From the NCBI GenBank assembly GCA_902485915.1, contig CABTMH010000166.1:1-13633 (forward strand): a stretch of 13,633 nucleotides of DNA. Reading direction: 5' to 3'. Numbering within the stretch: the stretch's first letter is position 1; every line of letters begins with the position of its first letter. Origin of the DNA: an uncultured Oribacterium sp. Its GTDB lineage: Bacteria; Bacillota; Clostridia; Lachnospirales; Lachnospiraceae. Below, in pieces: positions 1 to 6,867 of this stretch. The position numbers and the translations under genes were made by a program. The notes under the pieces are model-generated. The model searched no databases, was not told the DNA's origin, and saw nothing but the letters and a program-made list of their open reading frames with translations.

Positions 1-903
1 ATCATAATCGACGAACTCGCCATGCTTATAAGCCACAAGGCGATTCGACTTGCCCTCATGCAGAAGCTCTGCGGCACGTGCACCCATCATCGATGCATAA
101 TAACGATCCTTACAGGTCGGTGAACCACCACGCTGGATATGTCCGAGGATGGTCGCTCTCGTCTCGATCCCGGTCGCGGCCTCGATACGCTTCGCCATCG
201 ATGTACTGTGACCGATACCCTCGGCGTTGATGATGATATAGTGCTTCTTACCTCTCTTACGTGCCTCGATGATACGGTTGATGATCGCCTGCTCATCGCC
301 ATCGTAACGCTCCGGAAGAAGGATCTCCTCCGCACCGTTCGCCACACCACACCAGAGTGCGATATAACCGGCACGACGGCCCATCACCTCGATAATCGAG
401 CAACGCTCATGAGAGGTCGAGGTATCACGTAGCTTATCGATGGCCTCCATCGCGGTATTGATGGCGGTATCGAAACCGATCGTATAATCCGTGCACGCGA
501 TATCGAGGTCGATGGTGCCCGGCACACCGATGGTGTTGATGCCGAGTGCACTCAGCTTACCCGCGCCACGGAAGGAGCCGTCACCACCGATGACGACGAT
601 GCCATCGATGCCATGCTTGCGGCAGATCTCGGCACCACGCGCCTGACCCTCCGGCGTCGTAAACTCCTGACATCTCGCCGTATAGAGGATGGTACCACCA
701 CGGCTGATGGTATCGGATACGGAGGTCGTATCCATATCGACGATCTCCTCCTGCAGAAGACCCGCGTATCCTCTCATGATACCCTTTACCTTGATGCCCT
801 CGTGAATAGCCGTACGAACAACACTACGTACACAGGCATTCATACCTGGTGCATCACCACCAGATGTCAGTACACCGATCGTCTTCACTGCTTTCGTCGC
901 CAT
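1..903 (-). CDS. pfkA: ATP-dependent 6-phosphofructokinase, 3' end outside window
   Basis: Phosphorylates fructose 6-phosphate to fructose 1,6-bisphosphate, the committing step of glycolysis, in the cytoplasm. The 301 visible residues begin MATKAVKTIGVLTSGGDAPG. They show the nucleotide-binding GGDAPGMNA (about 15-23), GGDGS (106-110; the Gly after the Asp points to ATP rather than pyrophosphate as donor), the catalytic PGTIDLD (128-134, with D132 and D134 kept), MGRRAGY, and the C-terminal GHIQRGGSPT. The usual TIDND reads TIDLD here; the changed Asn is not the catalytic base. Family members have about 320 residues, so roughly 20 are missing at the window edge. The ATG follows GGAGGATAGGATT, a good ribosome binding site. 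The gene lies 90 nt downstream of dnaE on the same strand and has its own promoter and a dyad-containing leader. Family assignment is secure. Confidence 0.97.
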   Translation of the reverse strand, partial: MATKAVKTIGVLTSGGDAPGMNACVRSVVRTAIHEGIKVKGIMRGYAGLLQEEIVDMDTTSVSDTISRGGTILYTARCQEFTTPEGQARGAEICRKHGIDGIVVIGGDGSFRGAGKLSALGINTIGVPGTIDLDIACTDYTIGFDTAINTAMEAIDKLRDTSTSHERCSIIEVMGRRAGYIALWCGVANGAEEILLPERYDGDEQAIINRIIEARKRGKKHYIIINAEGIGHSTSMAKRIEAATGIETRATILGHIQRGGSPTCKDRYYASMMGARAAELLHEGKSNRLVAYKHGEFVDYD

Positions 904-951
904 AATCCTATCCTCCAGATATATTCATAATCTCCCTAAACACATTAGCAG

Positions 952-981
952 GCGAGATTGTGATAGCTTTCACAATCTCGC
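952..981 (-). promoter_or_regulatory. Perfect 12-bp dyad at the start of the pfkA leader (CRP-type operator or 5' hairpin)
   Basis: Arms at 952-963 and 970-981 are exactly complementary around a 6-nt spacer. The inner part reads TGTGA-N6-TCACA, the form bound by CRP/FNR-superfamily regulators. The transcription start predicted from the pfkA promoter falls at about 978-979, so the dyad covers +1 to about +28 and would also form a hairpin at the very 5' end of the mRNA. No U-tract follows on the minus strand, so it is not an intrinsic terminator for dnaE. Whether it acts as DNA operator or RNA hairpin is inference. Confidence 0.6.
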
Positions 982-985
982 ACTT

Positions 986-1014
986 ATAATAGTTTAGTTT
1001 TGTACTTTTTTCAA
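986..1014 (-). promoter_or_regulatory. Sigma-A-type promoter of pfkA
   Basis: On the minus strand TTGAAA (1009-1014) and TATTAT (986-991) are separated by exactly 17 nt, each one base from consensus. The -35 hexamer lies inside the last codons of dnaE, so pfkA can be transcribed independently of dnaE. Confidence 0.65.
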
Positions 1015-4000
1015 TACCTTATATGAAACTCGAACGTTTTTTTCGCCGAGAAGCTGTTCGAGGCTTTCCATCAGCACCGGATCCAGCTGCACTGCATACT
1101 GCCGGTCGAGGCGTTTCACAGCCTTTTCCTGACGGAGATAGATCGCCACGCCATCTGCCCCGGGGTATGCTCTCAGGAGCTGCCCCAGCGCCTGCTGCTG
1201 CGCGAAGTACTGGTTCTTATCCTGAAGCTGCAGCCAGAGCTCCTTCGGTGCCTCCGAAAAGGCATAGATCCGATCGGCGATCAGCTTACTGTCCTTTTCA
1301 CCGGAGCCATCGACATGTCCCTCGATGAAGAGCTTCGCATCTGGCTCGAGCAGTGCACGCATCGTCTGGTATGTCTTCGGGAAGACGACGACCTCCACGG
1401 TACCCATCCGGTCCTCGAGCTCGAGAAAGGCCATCTGCTGCTGTTTCCGGGTGGTCTTCATCTGCAGCTCCGTGAGGATACCACCGATCGTCACCTTCTG
1501 CTGATCGCGAAGCGGCACGGTGCCTGTCTCGTCGTCCCGGCGGAAGTCTGCACTCGTGGCAGAGACATTGGCATCCATCACCGCGCGATAGGCATCCAGC
1601 GGATGACCGCTCAGATAGAAGCCGAGCGCCTCCTTCTCATACTGCAGCAGCTCCTCCTTCGAGTACTCCGGCAGCTTCGGCATGCGGATACGGAACTCGC
1701 CCGCCTCCTGATTATCCTCCCCGAGGAGATCCGCGAGGGTCATCTGACCCGCCATCGAATTCTGCTTTTCCTTCACACGGCCTTCGATGATAGTCGGAAG
1801 GATCGCGATCTTCTCCCGGCGGTTGCCCTGGAAGGTATCGAGCCCGCCCGCCTGGATGAAGTACTCGATGGCGCGGCGGTTGATGCCCTTCTCCGAGACA
1901 CGGACGACGAAATCCTCGAAGTCCTTATACGGTCCGTGCTGCTGTCGCTCCTTCACGATGGCCTGTGCAGCCGAGCGACCGACGCCCTTCACCGCACTCA
2001 GTCCATAGCGGATCGCCCCCTCCGTGGATACCGAGAAGCCGATCTCCGCCTGATTCACATCCGGCGGCAGGATCGCGATGCCGAGCGAGCGTGCCACATC
2101 GAAGTACTCGGCGGTCTTCCCCATGTTGTCCATATAGGAGGTCATGAGCGCCGCGAAAAACTCGGCCGGATAGTAGCAGCGGAGGTACGCCGTCTGATAC
2201 GAAACGACGGCATAGCAGGCCGCATGCGACTTGTTGAAAGCATACTTCGCGAAGTCGATCATCTCATCATAGATGTGGTTCGCCGTCGCCTCATCGATGC
2301 CCCGCGCGATGCAGCCCGGGATGTGCTGCTCCGGATTACCATAGACGAAGTTCTTCCGTTCCTCCTCCATGACCTTCGTTTTCTTCTTACTCATGGCACG
2401 GCGCACGAGGTCCGAGCGTCCCATCGAGTAGCCGGCGAGATCACGCACGATCTGCATGACCTGCTCCTGGTAGACGATACAGCCATAGGTCGTCTCGAGG
2501 ATCGGACGGATCTCCGGGCAGTCATAGCTGATCGACTCCGGATGCTCCTTACCCTTTATGTACTTCGGGATGAAATCCATCGGACCCGGTCGATAGAGTG
2601 CGACCCCGGCGATGATGTCCTCGATGCCTGCCGGCTTCAGCCGCTTCATGAAATTCTTCATGCCGGCCGACTCGAGCTGGAACACGCCCTCACAGTGCCC
2701 GCCCGAAATCATCTGGTACACCTTCGGATCGGCATAGTTCATGTTCTCGACGCTTAAATCTGCATGATGCAGCTTATTCACATCCCGGATAGCATCCTTG
2801 ATGACGGTCAGATTCCGAAGTCCGAGAAAATCCATCTTGAGAAGCCCCAGCTCCTCGATCGTCGTCATCGTAAACTGCGTGGTGATGGTGCCATCGGCCG
2901 CCCGCGATACCGGCACGTACTCCACCAGCGGCTTTCCGGAGATCACGACGCCGGCCGCATGCATGGAGCTGTGGCGCGGCAGTCCCTCGAGACGCTTACT
3001 CATATCGATGAGGCGATGCGTCTCCGGATCCTCCTCATACATCTTCCGAAGCTCCGGGTTCGACTGAAGTGCCTTATCGAGCGTGATGTTCAGCTCATTC
3101 GGCACCTGCTTCGAGATCATATCACACTTCGCATATGGGATATCCAGTACACGTCCGACATCGCGGATGACACCGCGCGCGGCGAGCGTACCGAAGGTGA
3201 TGATCTGCGATACACAGTCCGCTCCATACTTCCGGGTCACGTACTCGATCACCTCCTGCCGGCGCTCATACTCGAAGTCCATATCGACATCGGGCATGGT
3301 GACACGCTCCGGGTTCAGGAAACGCTCGAAGACGAGACCGTAACGCATCGGGTCGATATCGGTGATGCCGATGCAGTACGCGACGAGGGAGCCCGCCGCC
3401 GAGCCTCTGCCCGGCCCCACCGCGATGTCATGCGTCTTTGCATAGTGCACATAATCCCAGACGATCAGGAAGTACTCGACGAAGCCCATGCTCGCGATCG
3501 TTTCGAGCTCATAGTCGAGACGTGCCCGGTACTGCTCGCCGTCCGCGCCATAGCGCGCCCGGAGGCCATCCTCACAGAGCTTCCGGAGATAGCCCGTCGT
3601 GTCATAGCCCGCCGGCACCTGATAACCAGGCACATGGTAGTGTCCGAATTTAATGCTTACATCACAGCGCTCTGCGATTTTATGTGTGTTATCGAGAGCT
3701 TCCTCCGCATACGGAAACAAAGCCCGCATCTCCTGCTCGGACTTGATATAGAACTGCCCACCCGGATAGCGCAGACGATCCTGGTCTGTGATCTTCTTTC
3801 CGGTCTGGAGACAGAGCAGGATATCGTGCGGCTCTGCATCCTCCTTCCGGGTGTAGTGGATATCGTTTGTGGCGACCAGCGGAATCCCGGTTTCTTCATG
3901 TAACTGAAGCAAGCCTGCATTGACCTTCCGCTGCTCCGGATAGCCATGGTCCTGGAGCTCGAGGTAGAAGTGCTCCGGCCCGAAGATGGAGAGGTAGCGC

Positions 4001-4479
4001 AGCGCCGCCTTCTTCGCCTCCGGATACATGTTCCGGGTGAGGTTTCGTGACACCTCGCCGGCGAGGCAGGCAGACAGGGCGATGATGCCCTCGTGGTAGC
4101 GCTCGAGCGTCTCGAAGTCGACACGTGGCTTATAGTAGAAGCCGTCGATGAAGCCCGTCGACACGATCTTCATGAGGTTCGCGTAGCCCTGGTTATTCTC
4201 GGCGAGAAGCACGAGATGGTAGTAACGGTCCTCGCCCTTTCCGACCTCCCGATCGAAGCGGGAGCCACCTGTGAGATAGACCTCACAGCCGAGGATCGGA
4301 CGGATGCCCTGCTTCCGCGCCTCCTTATAGAAGTCGATGACCCCGTACATCACACCGTGATCGGTGATGGCCATCGAATCCATCCCGAGCTCCTGACAGC
4401 GTGCGATCATCTCCGGGATCCGACCGGCACCATCGAGAAGACTGTAGCTTGTATGAACATGTAAATGCGTAAAGGCCAT
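994..4479 (-). CDS. dnaE: DNA polymerase III alpha subunit, DnaE type
   Basis: Replicative family C DNA polymerase, 1161 residues. Domains in order: an N-terminal PHP domain (about 5-210) beginning HLHVHTSYSLLDG, with metal-ligand-type residues apparently intact (HxH, ITDH, GCEVY, NDIHY), unlike the degenerate E. coli version; the polymerase core with GRGSAAGS (357-364) and the catalytic aspartates D397 and D399 in PDVDMDF and D550 in LKMDFLG; a helix-hairpin-helix near KGVGRSAAQ (831-839); a probable beta-clamp-binding peptide QMTLADLL (912-919); and an OB fold (about 996-1075). I chose the ATG at 4479 because GGAGG sits 5 nt upstream and the PHP motif follows at once; the in-frame ATG at 4518 overlaps the promoter. 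Firmicutes usually also carry PolC, not seen here. Function is certain from the motifs. Confidence 0.97.
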   Translation of the reverse strand: MAFTHLHVHTSYSLLDGAGRIPEMIARCQELGMDSMAITDHGVMYGVIDFYKEARKQGIRPILGCEVYLTGGSRFDREVGKGEDRYYHLVLLAENNQGYANLMKIVSTGFIDGFYYKPRVDFETLERYHEGIIALSACLAGEVSRNLTRNMYPEAKKAALRYLSIFGPEHFYLELQDHGYPEQRKVNAGLLQLHEETGIPLVATNDIHYTRKEDAEPHDILLCLQTGKKITDQDRLRYPGGQFYIKSEQEMRALFPYAEEALDNTHKIAERCDVSIKFGHYHVPGYQVPAGYDTTGYLRKLCEDGLRARYGADGEQYRARLDYELETIASMGFVEYFLIVWDYVHYAKTHDIAVGPGRGSAAGSLVAYCIGITDIDPMRYGLVFERFLNPERVTMPDVDMDFEYERRQEVIEYVTRKYGADCVSQIITFGTLAARGVIRDVGRVLDIPYAKCDMISKQVPNELNITLDKALQSNPELRKMYEEDPETHRLIDMSKRLEGLPRHSSMHAAGVVISGKPLVEYVPVSRAADGTITTQFTMTTIEELGLLKMDFLGLRNLTVIKDAIRDVNKLHHADLSVENMNYADPKVYQMISGGHCEGVFQLESAGMKNFMKRLKPAGIEDIIAGVALYRPGPMDFIPKYIKGKEHPESISYDCPEIRPILETTYGCIVYQEQVMQIVRDLAGYSMGRSDLVRRAMSKKKTKVMEEERKNFVYGNPEQHIPGCIARGIDEATANHIYDEMIDFAKYAFNKSHAACYAVVSYQTAYLRCYYPAEFFAALMTSYMDNMGKTAEYFDVARSLGIAILPPDVNQAEIGFSVSTEGAIRYGLSAVKGVGRSAAQAIVKERQQHGPYKDFEDFVVRVSEKGINRRAIEYFIQAGGLDTFQGNRREKIAILPTIIEGRVKEKQNSMAGQMTLADLLGEDNQEAGEFRIRMPKLPEYSKEELLQYEKEALGFYLSGHPLDAYRAVMDANVSATSADFRRDDETGTVPLRDQQKVTIGGILTELQMKTTRKQQQMAFLELEDRMGTVEVVVFPKTYQTMRALLEPDAKLFIEGHVDGSGEKDSKLIADRIYAFSEAPKELWLQLQDKNQYFAQQQALGQLLRAYPGADGVAIYLRQEKAVKRLDRQYAVQLDPVLMESLEQLLGEKNVRVSYKVLKKVQN

Positions 4480-4508
4480 CGTACCCTCCAGTAAAAACAG
4501 ATGCCTCC

Positions 4509-4517
4509 AGTATAGCA
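4509..4517 (-). promoter_or_regulatory. Extended -10 element, likely dnaE promoter
   Basis: On the minus strand TGC-TATACT ends about 30 nt before the dnaE ATG and forms an extended -10 (TGn plus a five-of-six hexamer). No good -35 is seen at 16-18 nt. It lies downstream of the terminators that close the preceding operon, as expected for a separate dnaE unit. An ACTGGAGG motif occurs twice just downstream, the second copy being the dnaE ribosome binding site. Confidence 0.45.
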
Positions 4518-4562
4518 CAGAATATACACGAATGCTTGTTCTTTTTTGTGTGGCTGGTAAGT

Positions 4563-4608
4563 GGCTCCTCCGTTACTGTTCACACGTGTACTGATCAGAC
4601 AAGGAGCC
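4563..4608. repeat. Intergenic inverted repeat upstream of dnaE
   Basis: GGCTCCT (4563-4569) and AGGAGCC (4602-4608) are perfect 7-bp arms around a 32-nt loop. An overlapping alternative pairs CCTCCG (4567-4572) with CGGAGG (4608-4613). No T-run follows on either strand. The loop holds the segment that resembles 8808-8840. Function unknown. Confidence 0.4.
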
Positions 4609-4634
4609 GGAGGGCAGTTGCCGAGCGAGCCGTA

Positions 4635-4722
4635 ACCCAGGCTGATTGAAAAAGGGAGACGCTCCGTCTCGCCCTGAATCTCAATGCCTTTCTTCACCCA
4701 GGCTGATCGAAAAAGGGAGACG
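4635..4722. repeat. Two direct copies of a 27-bp terminator half
   Basis: Copies at 4635-4661 and 4696-4722 differ at one base and are 61 bp apart. Each carries the A-tract and GGGAGACG arm which, read on the minus strand, form the 3' arm and T-tract of an intrinsic terminator. This indicates a local duplication of the terminator. Confidence 0.75.
4649..4674 (-). terminator. Second, weaker intrinsic terminator after the HPr-like gene
   Basis: On the minus strand GAGACG-GAG-CGTCTC (4656-4670) is extended by two G-C pairs across a one-base bulge and followed by TTTTT (4649-4653). It lies downstream of a stronger copy and would back it up. Confidence 0.6.
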
Positions 4723-4738
4723 CCTTTCGACGTCTCCC
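4710..4738 (-). terminator. Intrinsic terminator of the hprK-to-HPr-like operon
   Basis: On the minus strand GGGAGACG (4731-4738) pairs perfectly with CGTCTCCC (4715-4722) across an 8-nt loop and is followed by TTTTT (4710-4714). It lies 18 nt beyond the stop of the HPr-like gene. No T-tract follows on the plus strand, so it works in one direction. Confidence 0.85.
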
Positions 4739-4756
4739 CTCCGTAATATTCAGTTC

Positions 4757-5017
4757 TTAAGCTTCCGCTCCGCTGAGGTACTCTGTGATGCTCTTCAGTG
4801 CAGCATCCTCATCTTCACCATCTGCGCTGATCACCAGCTCCTGTCCGTTATCAAGTCCCAGTGCCATCATCCCCATGATGGACTTCGCGTTGACCTTACG
4901 TGGACCATCGGCCATATAAATCCGTGAGTCAAAGCGGCTGGCAATTTGAACAAGCATCGCGATCGGATGCTCATCCGGTTTTTTCGGTAACTGAACTACT
5001 ACATTCGTATCCTTCAT
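4757..5017 (-). CDS. HPr-like protein with Asp15 in place of the catalytic His (Crh-like)
   Basis: 86 residues, the usual HPr length. It aligns without gaps to B. subtilis HPr numbering as I know it. The regulatory site matches exactly: KVNAKSIMG places Ser46 where HPr kinase phosphorylates HPr. The catalytic loop does not: the GIHARPA segment reads PDEHPIA, giving Asp at position 15, His at 17 and Pro at 18. Without His15 it should not carry phosphate in the sugar phosphotransferase system. This is the state of B. subtilis Crh (Gln15, Ser46), a regulator that acts with CcpA. The position directly after whiA matches B. subtilis crh, and hprK heads the same operon. I inferred the ATG at 5017 from the AGGAAGG site upstream; an in-frame ATG at 5083 adds residues foreign to the family. 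It could be phosphorylated at His17, but nothing supports that. Confidence 0.9.
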   Translation of the reverse strand: MKDTNVVVQLPKKPDEHPIAMLVQIASRFDSRIYMADGPRKVNAKSIMGMMALGLDNGQELVISADGEDEDAALKSITEYLSGAEA

Positions 5018-5061
5018 ATAATCCTTCCTCGAAGATAGGCCTCGCGTCAAACGCTCCCCCC

Positions 5062-5077
5062 TGGATGCATGCATCCA
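5062..5077. repeat. 16-bp perfect palindrome TGGATGCATGCATCCA
   Basis: A self-complementary 16-mer in the 90-nt gap between whiA and the HPr-like gene. As DNA it has the symmetry of a dimer-binding site; as RNA it gives a 6-bp stem with a 4-nt loop. No T-tract follows. Function not known. Confidence 0.5.
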
Positions 5078-5107
5078 CTTCACCGAACGCTCTTCACTAT
5101 CTTTACA

Positions 5108-5815
5108 CTATATACCCGCGGTTTTTCCCCTTAACTCCGACGCCATCCTGGACAGCTTTCGGAGTCGGTGATTGGCACCGCTCTTTCCAATCGGTTCCGA
5201 GAGGCAGGCTGCAAGCTCGGTGAGCGTTGCATCCGGATTCTCCAGACGCTTCTCCGCGATCTCGCGCAGTCCCGGCTCCAGGTTCTGAAGCCCGATCTCC
5301 CGGTCGATCAGCTCGATATCCTCCACCTGGCGGATGCCGGCGGATACGGTCCGCTGCAAGTTCGCTGTTTCGCAGTTCACCTGACGGTTGATCTTCTCAC
5401 TGACCTCCTTGAGTATTCTGACATTCTCAAGCTCCATGAGGCCATCCACGGCCCCCATCAGCTTCAGTACATCCGAAATCTGCGCAGCATCCTTCAGATA
5501 CACAACCAGATGCCCGCCCCGCTCCATGATACGCGGCTCGAGGCCGAAGCTTCGGAAGACATCGGTGATCCGATCCGCCTCCTCTGCTCCACCGCAGACC
5601 AGCTCAAGGTGATAATCCTTCGTCGGATCCGTGATCGACCCCGCACTCAGGAAACGCTCCCGAATGAAGTCCCGCATCTCGAAATCCTTCGAACCATTGC
5701 TATCCATATTAATGTCTTTTTCAGAGACTGTAAAGTCTTTTTTACGTAGCTCCTGTTTCACTCTGGCTGAAAAAGATGTTCTCGTCTTCGCTTCTGCGCC
5801 CAACTCTGCCTCCAT
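5108..5815 (-). CDS. whiA: WhiA-family DNA-binding protein, internally shortened
   Basis: WhiA proteins have a degenerate LAGLIDADG fold plus a C-terminal helix-turn-helix and act in cell division or chromosome organisation in Gram-positives. Visible here: the family N-terminus TSFSARVKQELRK (13-25), a 22-residue linker, then FIRERFLSAGSITDP (about 50-64), which in full-length WhiA is the second LAGLIDADG-like repeat, then NCETANLQRTV (147-157) and the HTH with GKSGANHRLRKLSRMA (210-225). At 235 residues it is about 80 shorter than usual; the CCR-type first repeat is gone and the neighbouring gap has no room for it. The ATG at 5815 lacks a ribosome binding site; a TTG at 5803 has GGAGG 5 nt upstream and may be the true start. 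It is flanked by rapZ and the HPr-like gene, as in the B. subtilis yvcJ-crh region. Confidence 0.9.
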   Translation of the reverse strand: MEAELGAEAKTRTSFSARVKQELRKKDFTVSEKDINMDSNGSKDFEMRDFIRERFLSAGSITDPTKDYHLELVCGGAEEADRITDVFRSFGLEPRIMERGGHLVVYLKDAAQISDVLKLMGAVDGLMELENVRILKEVSEKINRQVNCETANLQRTVSAGIRQVEDIELIDREIGLQNLEPGLREIAEKRLENPDATLTELAACLSEPIGKSGANHRLRKLSRMASELRGKTAGI

Positions 5816-5911
5816 ACACTGTTCGTTTTGGTATAGTTTACACGTCCTCTCCGAACGGCTTCTGTTCTAGGTCCTGCGCGCACCTGTCTGGACGGTGGTG
5901 ATGCTCACCGT

Positions 5912-6775
5912 TCAGCGTTCGATATCCCGGTGGTCGATGCGCAGCCCGTAATCCGCCGTTTTCTTCAGGTGCTCATAGAGGAGCTCTGCGATGGTGACGG
6001 AGCGGTGATGACCGCCCGTACAGCCGACGCCGATCACGAGCTGATTCTTTCCCTCCTCGATATAGTGCGGGATCAGAAAGCAGATCATATCATAGAGCTT
6101 CTGGAGAAATTCTTCTGCGACGCCGTCCTGGCAGACGTAATCACGCACACTCTGCTCGAGGCCGTTATGGCTCCGAAGCTCCGGATCGTAGTAGGGATTC
6201 GGCAGGAAGCGTACATCGAACAGCAGATCCGCATCCTCCGGAATCCCATGCTTGAAGCCGAAGCTGAGGATCGTCACCTGCAGATTCTCATACGCCTTCT
6301 GGCCCTCGAAGATATCCGCGAGCTGTCCGCGAAGCTCCTTCGTGAGCAGGTGCGAGGTATCGATGATGTAGTCGGCCTTTTCCTTCAGCCAGCCCATCGC
6401 CTTCCGCTCCGCCTCGATGCCGGTCTCGACGCGTCCATCCTTACTGAGCGGGTGCGCACGCCTGGTCTCCTTGAAGCGCTTAATGAGAGTCTCGTCCGAG
6501 GCATCGAGAAATACGATTTCATAGTCGATGCGTCCCCGGATATCCCAGGTGTCGAGCACCTCCTTCAGCAGCGGCAGATCGCTGCCGGAGCGCACATCGA
6601 TCCCGAGTGCCGCCTTCGTGATCTGCTCATGCCCGTCGACGATCAGCTCCGCGAATTTATCGATCAGCGGAATCGGCAGATTATCGACACAGTAGTACCC
6701 CATATCCTCGAGGGACTTCAGTGCGATCGTCTTGCCGGCGCCACTCATTCCAGTCACGATTAAAAGTTTCCCCAT
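5912..6775 (-). CDS. rapZ: RapZ/YvcJ nucleotide-binding protein
   Basis: 287 residues, typical family length. The Walker A motif GMSGAGKT lies at 9-16, followed by the family sequence LKSLEDMGYYCVDNLP. The C-terminal domain contains SFGFKHG (171-177) and GCTGGHHRSV (251-260), strongly conserved in RapZ. In E. coli, RapZ controls glucosamine-6-phosphate synthase through small RNAs; the B. subtilis homologue YvcJ binds and hydrolyses nucleotides, and its exact role is less clear. The ATG follows GGAGGTGAGCC. In B. subtilis yvcK (glmR) sits between this gene and whiA; here only 96 nt separate them, so yvcK is absent from the locus. It is flanked by murB and whiA in the presumed hprK operon. Confidence 0.96.
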   Translation of the reverse strand: MGKLLIVTGMSGAGKTIALKSLEDMGYYCVDNLPIPLIDKFAELIVDGHEQITKAALGIDVRSGSDLPLLKEVLDTWDIRGRIDYEIVFLDASDETLIKRFKETRRAHPLSKDGRVETGIEAERKAMGWLKEKADYIIDTSHLLTKELRGQLADIFEGQKAYENLQVTILSFGFKHGIPEDADLLFDVRFLPNPYYDPELRSHNGLEQSVRDYVCQDGVAEEFLQKLYDMICFLIPHYIEEGKNQLVIGVGCTGGHHRSVTIAELLYEHLKKTADYGLRIDHRDIER

Positions 6776-6867
6776 GGCTCACCTCCGCTGTTTCCTCTTT
6801 ACTCCGTGATCAACGCATCTTCAGCTCATCCGCGCTTACCACAGCTGATATCGACATCCTCCGCTGA

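Noticed and set aside
500..520. TIDLD instead of TIDND in phosphofructokinase
   Set aside because: Both catalytic aspartates remain; the Asn is not essential to the mechanism, so this is probably a lineage variant.
1315..2757. 480-codon open frame antisense to dnaE
   Set aside because: A shadow of dnaE codon bias; Arg/Leu/His-rich with no family motifs, while the opposite strand has every DnaE motif.
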